Origin: DASQFI01 sp035633215
Lineage (GTDB): Bacteria; Acidobacteriota; Vicinamibacteria; Vicinamibacterales; SCN-69-37
NCBI GenBank assembly: GCA_035633215.1
Contig: DASQFI010000049.1
Coordinates: 4,780 to 68,779, forward strand
DNA: 64,000 bases
Direction: 5' to 3'
The notes under the pieces are model-generated. The model was not told the origin of the DNA, searched no databases, and worked only from the letters and a program-made list of their open reading frames with translations. How positions within the stretch are numbered: position 1 is the stretch's first letter; each line of letters opens with the position of its first letter. Below, one piece after another: positions 17,398 through 26,071 of this stretch. The translations under genes were made by a program, and so were the position numbers.

Positions 17398-19968
17398 GTG
17401 AGCGCGCCCCTTTCCCTGTCGCCTGGCGACCGGCTCGGCAGGTATCAGATCGTCGCGTTGCTGGGTGTCGGCGGCATGGGCGAGGTCTACCGCGCCCGCG
17501 ACCCTCACCTGAAACGGGACGTCGCGCTCAAGATCGTACGCCGGCCCTCGGCCGGCGCCGAGCAGCTGGCGCGATTCACTCGTGAAGCGCGCGCAGCCAG
17601 CAGCCTGAACCATCCGAACATCGTCGCCGTCTACGACGCAGGCGTCGAAGACGGAACGCCCTACGTCGTCACGGAGCTGCTCGAGGGCGAGACGCTGCGC
17701 GCGCGGCTCGACCGCGGGCCGCTGCCCTTTCGCAAGGCCGTCGACTACGGCATCCAAATCGCGCAGGCGCTGGACGCGGCGCACGCCGGGAAAATCTGGC
17801 ACCGCGACGTCAAGCCCGCCAACGCGTTCATCATGCACGACGGGCGCGTCAAGCTGCTCGACTTCGGGATCGCAAAACTCGGCGAACGGAATCTCCAGGC
17901 CGAGTCGGACGAACCGACCAGCGACCTCAGCGCCTCACAGGAGGTGTTCGGCACGGCCGGGTACATGTCGCCCGAGCAGGTCCTCGGGAAACCCGTGGAT
18001 CATCGCACCGACATCTTCGCGCTGGGCGCGGTGCTCTACGAGATGTTCACGCGGTCGCGCGCCTTCAAGCGCGCGTCGAACGTGGACACGATGCACGCCG
18101 TGCTGCACGAAGATCCGGCCGACCCGCTGACGCTCAGCCCGGGCCTGCCCCCGATGGCCGCCGCGATCGTGCGCCGGTGCCTCGAGAAAAACAAGGAAGA
18201 GCGGTTTCAGTCCGCGCGCGACCTGGCGTTCGACCTTCAGCAGTTGCGTGACGGCACCGGCCGGTCCGGAGCATTGCATGCACCGTCCCTGGCGCTCCGG
18301 CGCAGGTTGATACCCGCAATTGTGGGTGCGCTCCTTCTGTTCTCAGGCGTGGCGATCGGGATCTTCCTGAGGCCGGCTCCCGACCCACCGGTTTTCGAAC
18401 AGCTGACGTTTCGCCGTGCGCGCATCGGTGCAGCGCGATTCGTCTCCGAGGGCCGGGGCGTCGTCTATAGCGAGGCGCGCGAGAGCAACACCCTGGAGCT
18501 CTTGCGGCTCGATCTGGCCGATGGGCTTTCAACGCGACTCAATTATTCCCCAGGAAGCGAGGTGTTGGCAGCTCGAGCCGGAGAGATTGCCCTCTCGGTG
18601 GACCGGCGGTTCCTGATGGGTGAACGCTTCGTCGGAACGCTTGCCGTCGCGCCAGTGGGCGGCGGTGCTCCGCGCAAACAGGCGGAGAACGTCGAAGACG
18701 CCGATTGGGATCCCTCAGGGACGCAACTCGCGTTGGTGCGATCGACCGGCGGGATGGGCGGACGCAGCCGGCTCGAGTATCCCCTTGGCACTCCACGCCA
18801 TGAGACCCAAGGCGGCTCCATTCGATTTCCACGCGTGTCGCGCGATGGGCGTCGGATTGCGTTCCTGGAAGACACAGTCGGCGCCGGTGAAGGCGGTTAT
18901 GTCGCCGTGATCAATCTGGACGGTGATCCCAAAGCCGTCAAACTGACGGACAGATGGAGAAGCGTGCGCGGGCTCGCCTGGTCGGTCGACGGCAAGGAGA
19001 TTTGGTTTACGGCCGGCGACTCGCGGACGAACCGGGTGTTGCGCGCGGTTACTCCCGGCGGCAGGCATCGGGTCGTCATGGATGCGACAGACTCGCTGAC
19101 CCTCTGGGACATCGCTGAGGATGGCCGCGTCCTGCTCAGCCGCGACGAAGAACGGCGGTCTCTCGTTGGTGTCCCCCCTGGTCAGAGCGCTGAACGCGAT
19201 TTTTCCTGGCTGGACGACTCCGGGCTGGCCGACGTCTCCGACGATGGCCAGTTGATCCTGTTCAGCGACCGGTTCGGTGTCCACCTTCAGCGGACGGACA
19301 GGAAGCTGGAGCCGGAGCGCCTGGGGCTGAAGGACGCCTACGGCGACGATCTGTCGCCTGATGGCACGAGCGTCCTGGCGACGAGCTTGAACGGCACCGA
19401 ACTCATCATCCTGCCGCGGAAAGTCGGATCCCCCCAGCGCGTGCCGCCGCACAACATTGTTAGCTACAACGGTGCCCGCTGGTTTCCGAAGGATTCACGC
19501 ATCCTGTTCAGCGGCAGAGAAGCTGGACACGACCTGCGGTCGTATGTGCAGGACGTCACCGGCGGCGCTCCAACGCCGTTGACGCCGGAAAACATCTGGG
19601 CCATCTCGATATCACCGGACGGCACTTCGGTTGCCGCAATCGGAGACTCCCAACCCGGCATTTCCATATGGCCCGTGCCGGCCGGGCCGTCGCGACTGGT
19701 GCCCGGCTCCGAAAAGGGGGATCGACCGGTCTCCTGGAGTGACGACGGCAAGTTGCTGTGGATCTTTCGTCGCGGCGAAGTTCCCGCGCAGATCTTCCGG
19801 CTCGATATCGCCACGGGCCGCCGGGAGCACTGGAAGACACTCGTTCCTTCCGACGTGACCGGCGTCTACTCGATCACTGAATTTGCGATCACGCCAAGTG
19901 GCAGCGCGTATTTCTACAGCTACCGTCGCTTGCTGTCGCAGCTGTACGTGGTCCGCGGCATCAGGTGA
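17398..19968 (+). CDS. Serine/threonine kinase with TolB-like propeller
   Basis: 856 residues from GTG 17398. Kinase domain about 16-290: GVGGMGEV loop, Lys45, HRDVKPAN (135-142), DFG 155-157, SPEQ. One transmembrane segment about 302-324 (LIPAIVGALLLFSGVAIGIFL in part), then a WD40/TolB-like propeller (about 335-856) with repeated GTxxAxxG, SPDG, W-containing blades. Topology: kinase cytoplasmic, propeller periplasmic, as in acidobacterial sensor kinases. Confidence 0.94.
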   Translation: MSAPLSLSPGDRLGRYQIVALLGVGGMGEVYRARDPHLKRDVALKIVRRPSAGAEQLARFTREARAASSLNHPNIVAVYDAGVEDGTPYVVTELLEGETLRARLDRGPLPFRKAVDYGIQIAQALDAAHAGKIWHRDVKPANAFIMHDGRVKLLDFGIAKLGERNLQAESDEPTSDLSASQEVFGTAGYMSPEQVLGKPVDHRTDIFALGAVLYEMFTRSRAFKRASNVDTMHAVLHEDPADPLTLSPGLPPMAAAIVRRCLEKNKEERFQSARDLAFDLQQLRDGTGRSGALHAPSLALRRRLIPAIVGALLLFSGVAIGIFLRPAPDPPVFEQLTFRRARIGAARFVSEGRGVVYSEARESNTLELLRLDLADGLSTRLNYSPGSEVLAARAGEIALSVDRRFLMGERFVGTLAVAPVGGGAPRKQAENVEDADWDPSGTQLALVRSTGGMGGRSRLEYPLGTPRHETQGGSIRFPRVSRDGRRIAFLEDTVGAGEGGYVAVINLDGDPKAVKLTDRWRSVRGLAWSVDGKEIWFTAGDSRTNRVLRAVTPGGRHRVVMDATDSLTLWDIAEDGRVLLSRDEERRSLVGVPPGQSAERDFSWLDDSGLADVSDDGQLILFSDRFGVHLQRTDRKLEPERLGLKDAYGDDLSPDGTSVLATSLNGTELIILPRKVGSPQRVPPHNIVSYNGARWFPKDSRILFSGREAGHDLRSYVQDVTGGAPTPLTPENIWAISISPDGTSVAAIGDSQPGISIWPVPAGPSRLVPGSEKGDRPVSWSDDGKLLWIFRRGEVPAQIFRLDIATGRREHWKTLVPSDVTGVYSITEFAITPSGSAYFYSYRRLLSQLYVVRGIR

Positions 19969-20029
19969 GGGGCAGTATCTGCGCCGCCGTCCAGTCGGCC
20001 TATACTTACGCTCGTTCGCTCACCAGTTC

Positions 20030-20035
20030 AGGAGG
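20030..20035 (+). promoter_or_regulatory. Shine-Dalgarno deciding the small secreted gene's start
   Basis: AGGAGG, seven bases upstream of ATG 20043. It decides this start over the longer in-frame reading from 19965. Confidence 0.65.
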
Positions 20036-20042
20036 GTCGGTC

Positions 20043-20543
20043 ATGCGCATGCGCACGTTGCAGTTCTCGGCGGGTGTCTTCATCACGGCGATCGTGCTCG
20101 GCCTGGTCGCGGCCAGCGATCCGACGCCGCTCTCGGCCCAGGCGAACAACCCGCGCTACGGCAAGTGGCGGCTGAAGTCGACCGATCCGGCGCAACCGTC
20201 GAACAATGTCATGACCTACGAGCCGTTCAACGGCACCGGCATGAAGATCACGATTAATACGCTCCAGGCCGACGGCTCGCTCACGCCGCAGTGGGGCTAC
20301 ACGACGATGTTCGACGGCAAGGACGAGCCGATGACCGGCAGCCGGGCCAAGGATCTCGCGTCGGTGAAGAGCCTGAGCGATCGCGTCAACGAGATCACCT
20401 ACAAGCGCGACGGCAAAATCACCCAGATCCTGACCAACGTGATCTCGACCGACGGGACGACGCTCGGCATCATCTACATGACCATGGATGCCGAGGGGAA
20501 GACGACGCGCGTGACGTTTGCGACGTACGAGAAGATGCAGTAG
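20043..20543 (+). CDS. Small secreted protein of unknown function
   Basis: 166 residues. Signal peptide MRMRTLQFSAGVFITAIVL (shown in part) with cleavage probably after LSA, then a mature part rich in Lys and Thr (YGKWRLKST, GMKITINTLQADG, TYKRDGKI). It resembles the acidobacterial secreted proteins seen near kinases; no family name. It ends at a shared bidirectional terminator. It lies 74 bases after kinase 2 and may be co-transcribed with it. Confidence 0.7.
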   Translation: MRMRTLQFSAGVFITAIVLGLVAASDPTPLSAQANNPRYGKWRLKSTDPAQPSNNVMTYEPFNGTGMKITINTLQADGSLTPQWGYTTMFDGKDEPMTGSRAKDLASVKSLSDRVNEITYKRDGKITQILTNVISTDGTTLGIIYMTMDAEGKTTRVTFATYEKMQ

Positions 20544-20548
20544 TACGG

Positions 20549-20605
20549 ACCTCGGGTTTCGTTTTTGCTCTGATCGCTCAAAAAACGAAACCCGAGGTTT
20601 TTTCT
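20549..20605. terminator. Bidirectional intrinsic terminator
   Basis: Long stem CCTCGGGTTTCGTTTTT (20550-20566) pairs with AAAAAACGAAACCCGAGG (20580-20597) around a 13-base loop, with T runs on both sides. It serves the small secreted gene and the convergent hydrolase; the latter's last residues and stop lie inside the stem. The same CCTCGGGTTTCG core is reused at 49112-49162. Confidence 0.85.
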
Positions 20606-21693
20606 CTACTGGGCCACTTGTACTTGGTGGCCACGAACTCGATGATCCGGCTGATCGTGCCCGAGTTGTCATTCGCGTTGATCATGACGACCACGCCCTG
20701 ACCGGTTTCCGCGAACGCCAGCAGCGAGGCGTCGAACCCAACGTCGCGGCCATTGTGTCCGAATGTGCGCGCGGCGCCGGTGCCGGCCAGCGCCAGGCCC
20801 AGACCGAAATTGTTCATTTGACTGGTCAGCTGCTGTCGCGTCATGGCCTGCGACAGTACTTTTGACGATTTGCCCGCCAGCGATTGCTGCACTTCGATCG
20901 CGAACTTCGCGAGGTCGGTAGGAGTGGTCCACAGTCCCGCCGCCGCCATCTCCGGATAGACGTGCCATTTTCCCGACACGGCGGAGCGGTTGGCAGAGTA
21001 GCCCGATGCGGTTTGTACCGCGCGATCGGCCGGCAACGGCTGCCGGTAGGTGCTCCGAGTCATTCCGACGGGTCCGAGCACCGCTTCATTCATGTACTGC
21101 GCAAACGGTTTGCCGGTGACGTCGCTGACCAAGAGCTGCATCACTGTGTACCCGCCGCCGGAGTACCGCCAGATCGTGCCGGGCACCACGTTCACTCGCA
21201 CGGGCGCGGTGTTGCCGGCGCCATCGAGAACCTCTACGGTGGAGGGCATCCGCACCGTGACGTCGTAGCCGGGAAAACCGTGAACGGTGAGTCCGGCCGT
21301 GTGACTGAGCAGCCGGCGGAGCGTGACCTTCTGCGTCTGAGTGAACTCGTTTTCCGGGACCTTCCAGCTCTTCAGCTTCGCGTTCACGTCCTCGTCGAGC
21401 GCGAGCTTGCCTTGCTCGACCAGCTTCAACGCACCCGCGGCCGCGACCGGCTTGCTGATGGATCCCGCCTGAAACAGCGTGCCCGTCGTCACAGGCGCAC
21501 CGCCGACCGCCGTCACGCCGTACGCGCGCGCCTGGATCTTGCCGTTCTGGATGACGGCGAGCGAGAGGCCATTGATCTGGTGTTCCGATATTTGCGCCTG
21601 GATGAACGCGTCCAGATCATCGGCGGGCGGCGCGCTGGCGAGAGCAAGAACGGCGGCGATGACGAGCGAGAGGCGGCGAAGCGTCTGCATCAT
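20578..21693 (-). CDS. Secreted beta-lactamase-family serine hydrolase
   Basis: 371 residues from ATG 21693 (preceded by GAGGG). Signal peptide MMQTLRRLSLVIAAVLAL (shown in part), then SISK at 78-81 (nucleophile S78, K81), Tyr in WRYSGGGY, and FGHNG in the KTG-like position. Likely an esterase or D-Ala-type peptidase. Its final residues (REKTSGFVF) are encoded by the shared terminator hairpin, so the C-terminus may have been extended by reading into it. Third in a minus-strand run with the PHP gene and S9 peptidase. Confidence 0.87.
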   Translation of the reverse strand: MMQTLRRLSLVIAAVLALASAPPADDLDAFIQAQISEHQINGLSLAVIQNGKIQARAYGVTAVGGAPVTTGTLFQAGSISKPVAAAGALKLVEQGKLALDEDVNAKLKSWKVPENEFTQTQKVTLRRLLSHTAGLTVHGFPGYDVTVRMPSTVEVLDGAGNTAPVRVNVVPGTIWRYSGGGYTVMQLLVSDVTGKPFAQYMNEAVLGPVGMTRSTYRQPLPADRAVQTASGYSANRSAVSGKWHVYPEMAAAGLWTTPTDLAKFAIEVQQSLAGKSSKVLSQAMTRQQLTSQMNNFGLGLALAGTGAARTFGHNGRDVGFDASLLAFAETGQGVVVMINANDNSGTISRIIEFVATKYKWPSREKTSGFVF

Positions 21694-21703
21694 GATTGAG
21701 CCC

Positions 21704-22399
21704 TCAGAGACCTGAACTCCCGACCAAACCGAAGCGTCCAAGCAGGCCTCCGATCACCATGCGCGTGATTGTCAGGCCGGCACGCCTCAGGCCAATCGGC
21801 TCGGTCCGCACCTCGACTCGTCCGGCTCGAATCGCTTCACAGATCGCGTCGGGATCCGGCTCGGCATCGACCAATGAATACGTGGTTCCGAGCTGATCCA
21901 GCCTGTGCAGATCCGTGTTGCCGACGAGGGGTTTGTTGTGAATCTTTGCCCTTGCGACCGCCCGACGGTTGAAGTCGATTCGCCGGGTATACATGGAGTT
22001 GACCTCGACGGCGTCGAAGAGAGAGGCGTGCGAGTCCAGATAATGCCTCACGGAACTGGCGATCGGATAGAACGCGTGCGGCGCGATCACCAACCCCGCG
22101 GCGCGGCTCTTGAGGCTCGCAATCTCGTCGAACGTACGCACTGACGCGCATTCAGGTCCGAAGTTGATGAGCAGCACGTGCCGTCTCGCGACCGTGCGCT
22201 CGATGCCGGAGAGCAGCACCACGCCACGCTCGCGCGCGTAGGGCAGGTAGGGAGCGGGGTCGAAGTAGCGGTCATGAAGCGTGACCGCGATGACGTGATA
22301 ACCCAAGTCGGCCGCGCGGTCGAGGAGCTGGGTCGTCGTGTGCGGGATTCGATCTTGAGGATCCTGATCGGTATGAGTGTGGAGCTCCGTTTTCAGCAC
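21704..22399 (-). CDS. PHP-domain metal-dependent phosphoesterase
   Basis: 231 residues. Metal site HTHT (H7, H9) at the start, then LHD and APH/NTDLH motifs as in PHP phosphatases and polymerase PHP domains. Length fits stand-alone PHP proteins. Substrate unknown. It starts 10 bases after the S9 peptidase stops, and the beta-lactamase-like gene starts 11 bases after its own stop, so the three are probably one operon. Confidence 0.86.
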   Translation of the reverse strand: MLKTELHTHTDQDPQDRIPHTTTQLLDRAADLGYHVIAVTLHDRYFDPAPYLPYARERGVVLLSGIERTVARRHVLLINFGPECASVRTFDEIASLKSRAAGLVIAPHAFYPIASSVRHYLDSHASLFDAVEVNSMYTRRIDFNRRAVARAKIHNKPLVGNTDLHRLDQLGTTYSLVDAEPDPDAICEAIRAGRVEVRTEPIGLRRAGLTITRMVIGGLLGRFGLVGSSGL

Positions 22400-22408
22400 C
22401 GCCCCACG

Positions 22409-24415
22409 TCACCGTCCCGCGCCCGACGCCGGATCGTTCAAATACCGTTCGATCCAGCCGATCCATCGCTCCTGCACGTCGCGCTGTCGCACCGGATCGC
22501 TCGCGTTGTGGGCGTTGATCGGATACGCGACGAATCGTGATGTCACGCCCGCCGCGCGAAGCACGTGGAAGAGCTTGTACGATTGCGTAATCGGCACACG
22601 ATAGTCGCCGGTGTTCGACAGAATCAGCGTTGGCGCCGTGATCTTGGCGGCATACGTGATCGGCGACTGTGCGACCTCTCGCGCCATGGCCTCGGGACTC
22701 ATCCAGGGAGAGGTGCTTCCGCCACGCCCTCCAGCGCCGTCGCTGAAGCTCTGCTGGTCGAGCCGATCGGTCACCGACGCGCCCGCGACGCCAGCCCTCC
22801 AGACGTTCGGGTAGTTTCCCAGCATCCAGGTCGTCATGTACCCGCCGTAGGACCAGCCTGAAACGGCCATTCTCGTTTCGTCGACGATGCCCCGCTGCTT
22901 GATGGTCTCGATGCCGGCCATCACGTCGCGGCCTGGGCCGGCGCCGGCATCGCCGGAAATCGCGGACTGAAAGGCGCGGCCGAGGTTGTCGCTGCCGCGG
23001 TAGTTCGGCTGAAACACCAGCCAGCCTTTCGCGGCCATCAGTTGCGCGGCCGGGCTGAACGTCAACATCGACGCCGCGCGCGGTCCTCCATGAATGATCA
23101 GTACCAGCGGATACTTCTTCGACGGATCGAAGTCGGGCGGATACGTCAAGACGCCATTCTGATCGAACTTCTCGAATGTATAGCTGATCATCTCGGCCTT
23201 GCCGAGCGGCAACGACGCGATTTCGGCGTTGACGTCGGTGAGCCGTCGCACCGGCGCCTCCGGCGACGTCATGTAGTAGAGCTCGGCGGGCCGAGTCGGT
23301 GTCGTGCCGGCGAACACGATCGCGCCCGCCGCGCTCACAGACATGTCCACGAAGTACGACGAGTTGGGGCTCACCCCGCCGGTGTCGAGTTTCTTCGCGG
23401 GTCCTTCCAGTGGCTGTTGCCAGAGCGACACGCGTTCGGTGTCATTGCCGCCGACGATGAGCGACCGGCTATCCGGCATCCACAGCGCGCGGGCGATACC
23501 CCTGTCGATCGCCTGCGTCAGATTGCGGAGCTGGCCGCCGGCCGCCGGTGCGACGGTCGCGCCGTTGTTCAGGAACGCCATCTGCTCGCCGTTCGGCGAG
23601 TACGACGGGAACGTCCCGTTGAGTTTGAGCGGTGTCACCGTGGCGTCGGCGATCGACACGGAGTGCAGGCCGCCGCCGGCGCCACCGGCTCCGCCGCTCC
23701 GCGCGAAGACGATCGCGCTGCCGTCAGGCGTCCAGGTGATCATGGACGACGGCGCGCCGGGCGGACGCGTCACCGGCAACGTCCAGTCGCCTGACGTGAG
23801 CCGCTTCGCCTCGCCGCCGGCCGAGGGCACCATCCAGACATGCGTCGGCGGCACGGGTGCGGTCATGAACAGGTGAAAGTTCGGCTGCACGTCGAAGGAA
23901 TCATTCCACCGCTGGTAACCGGGTTTCTTTTCCGGCTCGTCCGCGCTCGCAAAGGAGATCGTCCGGCTGTCCGGCGACCAGGCAAGCTGCTGCACGCCGG
24001 TCGATATCGTGGTGACCTGCGTGGGTGCGCCGCCCTGGCTCCCGACGACGAACACCTGCGGCCGCGTCTCCTTCGCTCCCTTCGCGTGGGCGAGAAACGC
24101 GATCTGTTTGCCGTTGGGCGCCCAGCGAGGAAACGAGACGCCGACGTAGTCGTCGCCCGTCACCAGACGCTGCATACGTCCGGTGGCGACCTCGACGGTC
24201 TGGAGCGACGCCACATGCCGGTTCTCGTCGAGGTTGGGTGTCGCGACGAGCACGGCGATGGTCGCGGCATCGGGCGAAAACTGCGGCTCGGCGACCCGGC
24301 GCACGGCGGAGAACTCATCGAAGCTGAATCGGCGCGGCGCCGCCTGTTCCGCCGCGAGCGCGGCCACCAGCACACACGCGGCGACGAACCCCGTCATCAA
24401 GCTCCGGATTGTCAT
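22409..24415 (-). CDS. Secreted S9 family prolyl oligopeptidase-like peptidase
   Basis: 668 residues from ATG 24415. Signal peptide MTIRSLMTGFVAACVLVAALA (in part), an N-terminal beta-propeller (about 30-400, with repeated W-SPDG-type blades) and a C-terminal alpha/beta-hydrolase with GWSYGG (nucleophile S522), an Asp in SNTGDYRV and a likely His in NAHNASDP. It should digest peptides in the periplasm or outside. A longer reading from 24481 runs into a hairpin repeat and lacks a signal; rejected. Confidence 0.93.
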   Translation of the reverse strand: MTIRSLMTGFVAACVLVAALAAEQAAPRRFSFDEFSAVRRVAEPQFSPDAATIAVLVATPNLDENRHVASLQTVEVATGRMQRLVTGDDYVGVSFPRWAPNGKQIAFLAHAKGAKETRPQVFVVGSQGGAPTQVTTISTGVQQLAWSPDSRTISFASADEPEKKPGYQRWNDSFDVQPNFHLFMTAPVPPTHVWMVPSAGGEAKRLTSGDWTLPVTRPPGAPSSMITWTPDGSAIVFARSGGAGGAGGGLHSVSIADATVTPLKLNGTFPSYSPNGEQMAFLNNGATVAPAAGGQLRNLTQAIDRGIARALWMPDSRSLIVGGNDTERVSLWQQPLEGPAKKLDTGGVSPNSSYFVDMSVSAAGAIVFAGTTPTRPAELYYMTSPEAPVRRLTDVNAEIASLPLGKAEMISYTFEKFDQNGVLTYPPDFDPSKKYPLVLIIHGGPRAASMLTFSPAAQLMAAKGWLVFQPNYRGSDNLGRAFQSAISGDAGAGPGRDVMAGIETIKQRGIVDETRMAVSGWSYGGYMTTWMLGNYPNVWRAGVAGASVTDRLDQQSFSDGAGGRGGSTSPWMSPEAMAREVAQSPITYAAKITAPTLILSNTGDYRVPITQSYKLFHVLRAAGVTSRFVAYPINAHNASDPVRQRDVQERWIGWIERYLNDPASGAGR

Positions 24416-24442
24416 GGCTGACCCCCGCGCGGGAGAATACCA

Positions 24443-24539
24443 GGGGTCAGGTCTTGGATTATCAGTTTTTCCGCCGCTCACAGGATTGAGTTACAAAGGC
24501 TGGATCAGCGGAAAAACTGATAATCCAAGACCTGACCCC
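24443..24539. repeat. 97-bp perfect hairpin repeat
   Basis: Arms 24443-24474 and 24508-24539 are exact inverted copies of 32 bases (GGGGTCAGGTCTTGGATTA... in the left arm), flanking a 33-base loop. It lies between divergent S9 and amidohydrolase genes. Similar GGGGTCAGGTCTTG sequences accompany REP/RAYT-type elements in Acidobacteriota as I recall, but no transposase gene is present here. Confidence 0.85.
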
Positions 24540-24584
24540 ATCAGGCCCTCGGGCGTCGCCCTTCTGGGCTAGCATCTCCTCACC

Positions 24585-26024
24585 GTGATGGCTTTTTTGA
24601 AGTTCGGCTTGATCCGACCGCTCGCCGGAGCGGCGCTGGTTGTTGCCGCGGCCAGCGTCATTGGCGCGGATCAGCTGTCGCCGCAACTTCGGACTGCGTA
24701 CGTGAAAGTCGACGCAGCGGTCCTCGCGCTCACGAACGCGCGCGTGATCGACGGCACCGGGGGCCCGGTCCGGCACGCGCAGACGATCGTGATTCGCGAT
24801 GGCCTGATCGCAGCGGTGGGCGACGCTCGCAACGTGTCCGCGCCGGAGGGCGCCACGATCGTCGACCTGGCGGGAAAGACGGTACTGCCAGGCCTTGTAA
24901 TGGTCCACGAGCACCTCTATTACCCGGTCGGCAGCGGGGTCTACGGACAGCTGGGCGAGAGCTTCACCAGGTTGTACCTCGCCGGCGGCGTCACGACGAT
25001 GCGCACGGGAGGGAATGTGAACGGCTTCATGGACCTCAACATGAAGCTGGCGATCGATCGCGGCCAGAAGCCGGGCCCCACGATCGATGCGACGGCGCCG
25101 TACCTGAACGGCCCGAACACGTTCATCCAGATGCGCACCATGAAGGGACCGGACGACGCGCGCCGGCAGGTGGCGTATTGGGCTGACGAAGGCTTCACGT
25201 CGTTCAAGGCTTACATGCAAATCACGCGCGCGGAGCTGGGCGCGGCGATCGACGAAGCCCACAAGCGCAGCTTGAAAATCACAGGGCACCTCTGCTCGGT
25301 GACCTACGCTGAGGCCGCGGATCTGGGCATCGACAACCTCGAGCACGGATTCCTCGCGGCGACAGACTTCGTGCCGGCGAAGGCGCCGGACGTCTGCCCG
25401 GGCCAGGGCGCGGGCCAGCAGGCGATCGCGGCGCTCGACGAGCAAGGGGAGCCGTTTCGCGCGCTCGTCAAGAAGCTCGTGGATCGGCGTGTGGCACTGA
25501 GCTCGACGCTCACCGTGTTCGAGACCTTGACGCCCGGCCGGCCGAAGCCTCCGGGTCTCGAGGTGCTGGTGCCGATCCTGCGCGAGCAGTTCGAGCGATT
25601 CTACGAACGGACGAGCGCCAACACGACGTCGATTTACACTCGGCTGTTTCCGAAAGCGCTGGCGCTCGAGCGCGCGTTCGTCCGAGCTGGCGGGCTGCTC
25701 ATCGCGGGAACCGACCCGACCGGATCCGGCGGCGTCATTCCGGGCTTTGCCAACCAGCGGCAGATCGAACTGCTGGTCGAAGCCGGCTTCACGCCGGCCG
25801 AGGCCGTGCAGATTGGCACGTCGAACGGCGCGAAGTACCTCGGCCGGGATGCGCTCATCGGAACCGTCGCCGTCGGCAAGCAAGCCGACCTCCTGGTCGT
25901 CACGGGCGATCCATCGACCACGATCGCGGATATCAGGAACGTCGAGACTGTCTTCAAGCGCGGCGTCGGGCTCGATCCGGCGAAGCTCGTGGCATCGGTC
26001 ACCGGCCGCGTGGGCCTCTGGTAA
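24585..26024 (+). CDS. Secreted amidohydrolase (metal-dependent)
   Basis: 479 residues; GTG 24585 or ATG 24588. Signal sequence (PLAGAALVVAAASVIGA), then the amidohydrolase barrel. Metal ligands appear as HEH (in VMVHEHLYY), a Lys in SFKAYM, His in GHL and LEHG, and Asp in AGTDPTG. The C-terminal ADLLVVTGDP is typical of the beta-sandwich end. Substrate is unknown (imidazolonepropionase-like, dipeptidase-like). Next to a D-aminoacylase fusion on the same strand, 47 bases upstream. Confidence 0.88.
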   Translation: MMAFLKFGLIRPLAGAALVVAAASVIGADQLSPQLRTAYVKVDAAVLALTNARVIDGTGGPVRHAQTIVIRDGLIAAVGDARNVSAPEGATIVDLAGKTVLPGLVMVHEHLYYPVGSGVYGQLGESFTRLYLAGGVTTMRTGGNVNGFMDLNMKLAIDRGQKPGPTIDATAPYLNGPNTFIQMRTMKGPDDARRQVAYWADEGFTSFKAYMQITRAELGAAIDEAHKRSLKITGHLCSVTYAEAADLGIDNLEHGFLAATDFVPAKAPDVCPGQGAGQQAIAALDEQGEPFRALVKKLVDRRVALSSTLTVFETLTPGRPKPPGLEVLVPILREQFERFYERTSANTTSIYTRLFPKALALERAFVRAGGLLIAGTDPTGSGGVIPGFANQRQIELLVEAGFTPAEAVQIGTSNGAKYLGRDALIGTVAVGKQADLLVVTGDPSTTIADIRNVETVFKRGVGLDPAKLVASVTGRVGLW

Positions 26025-26071
26025 CTCAGCAGGCCGCGACAAAACCGAGCTTGTTCGGCTGGTAGGATCCC

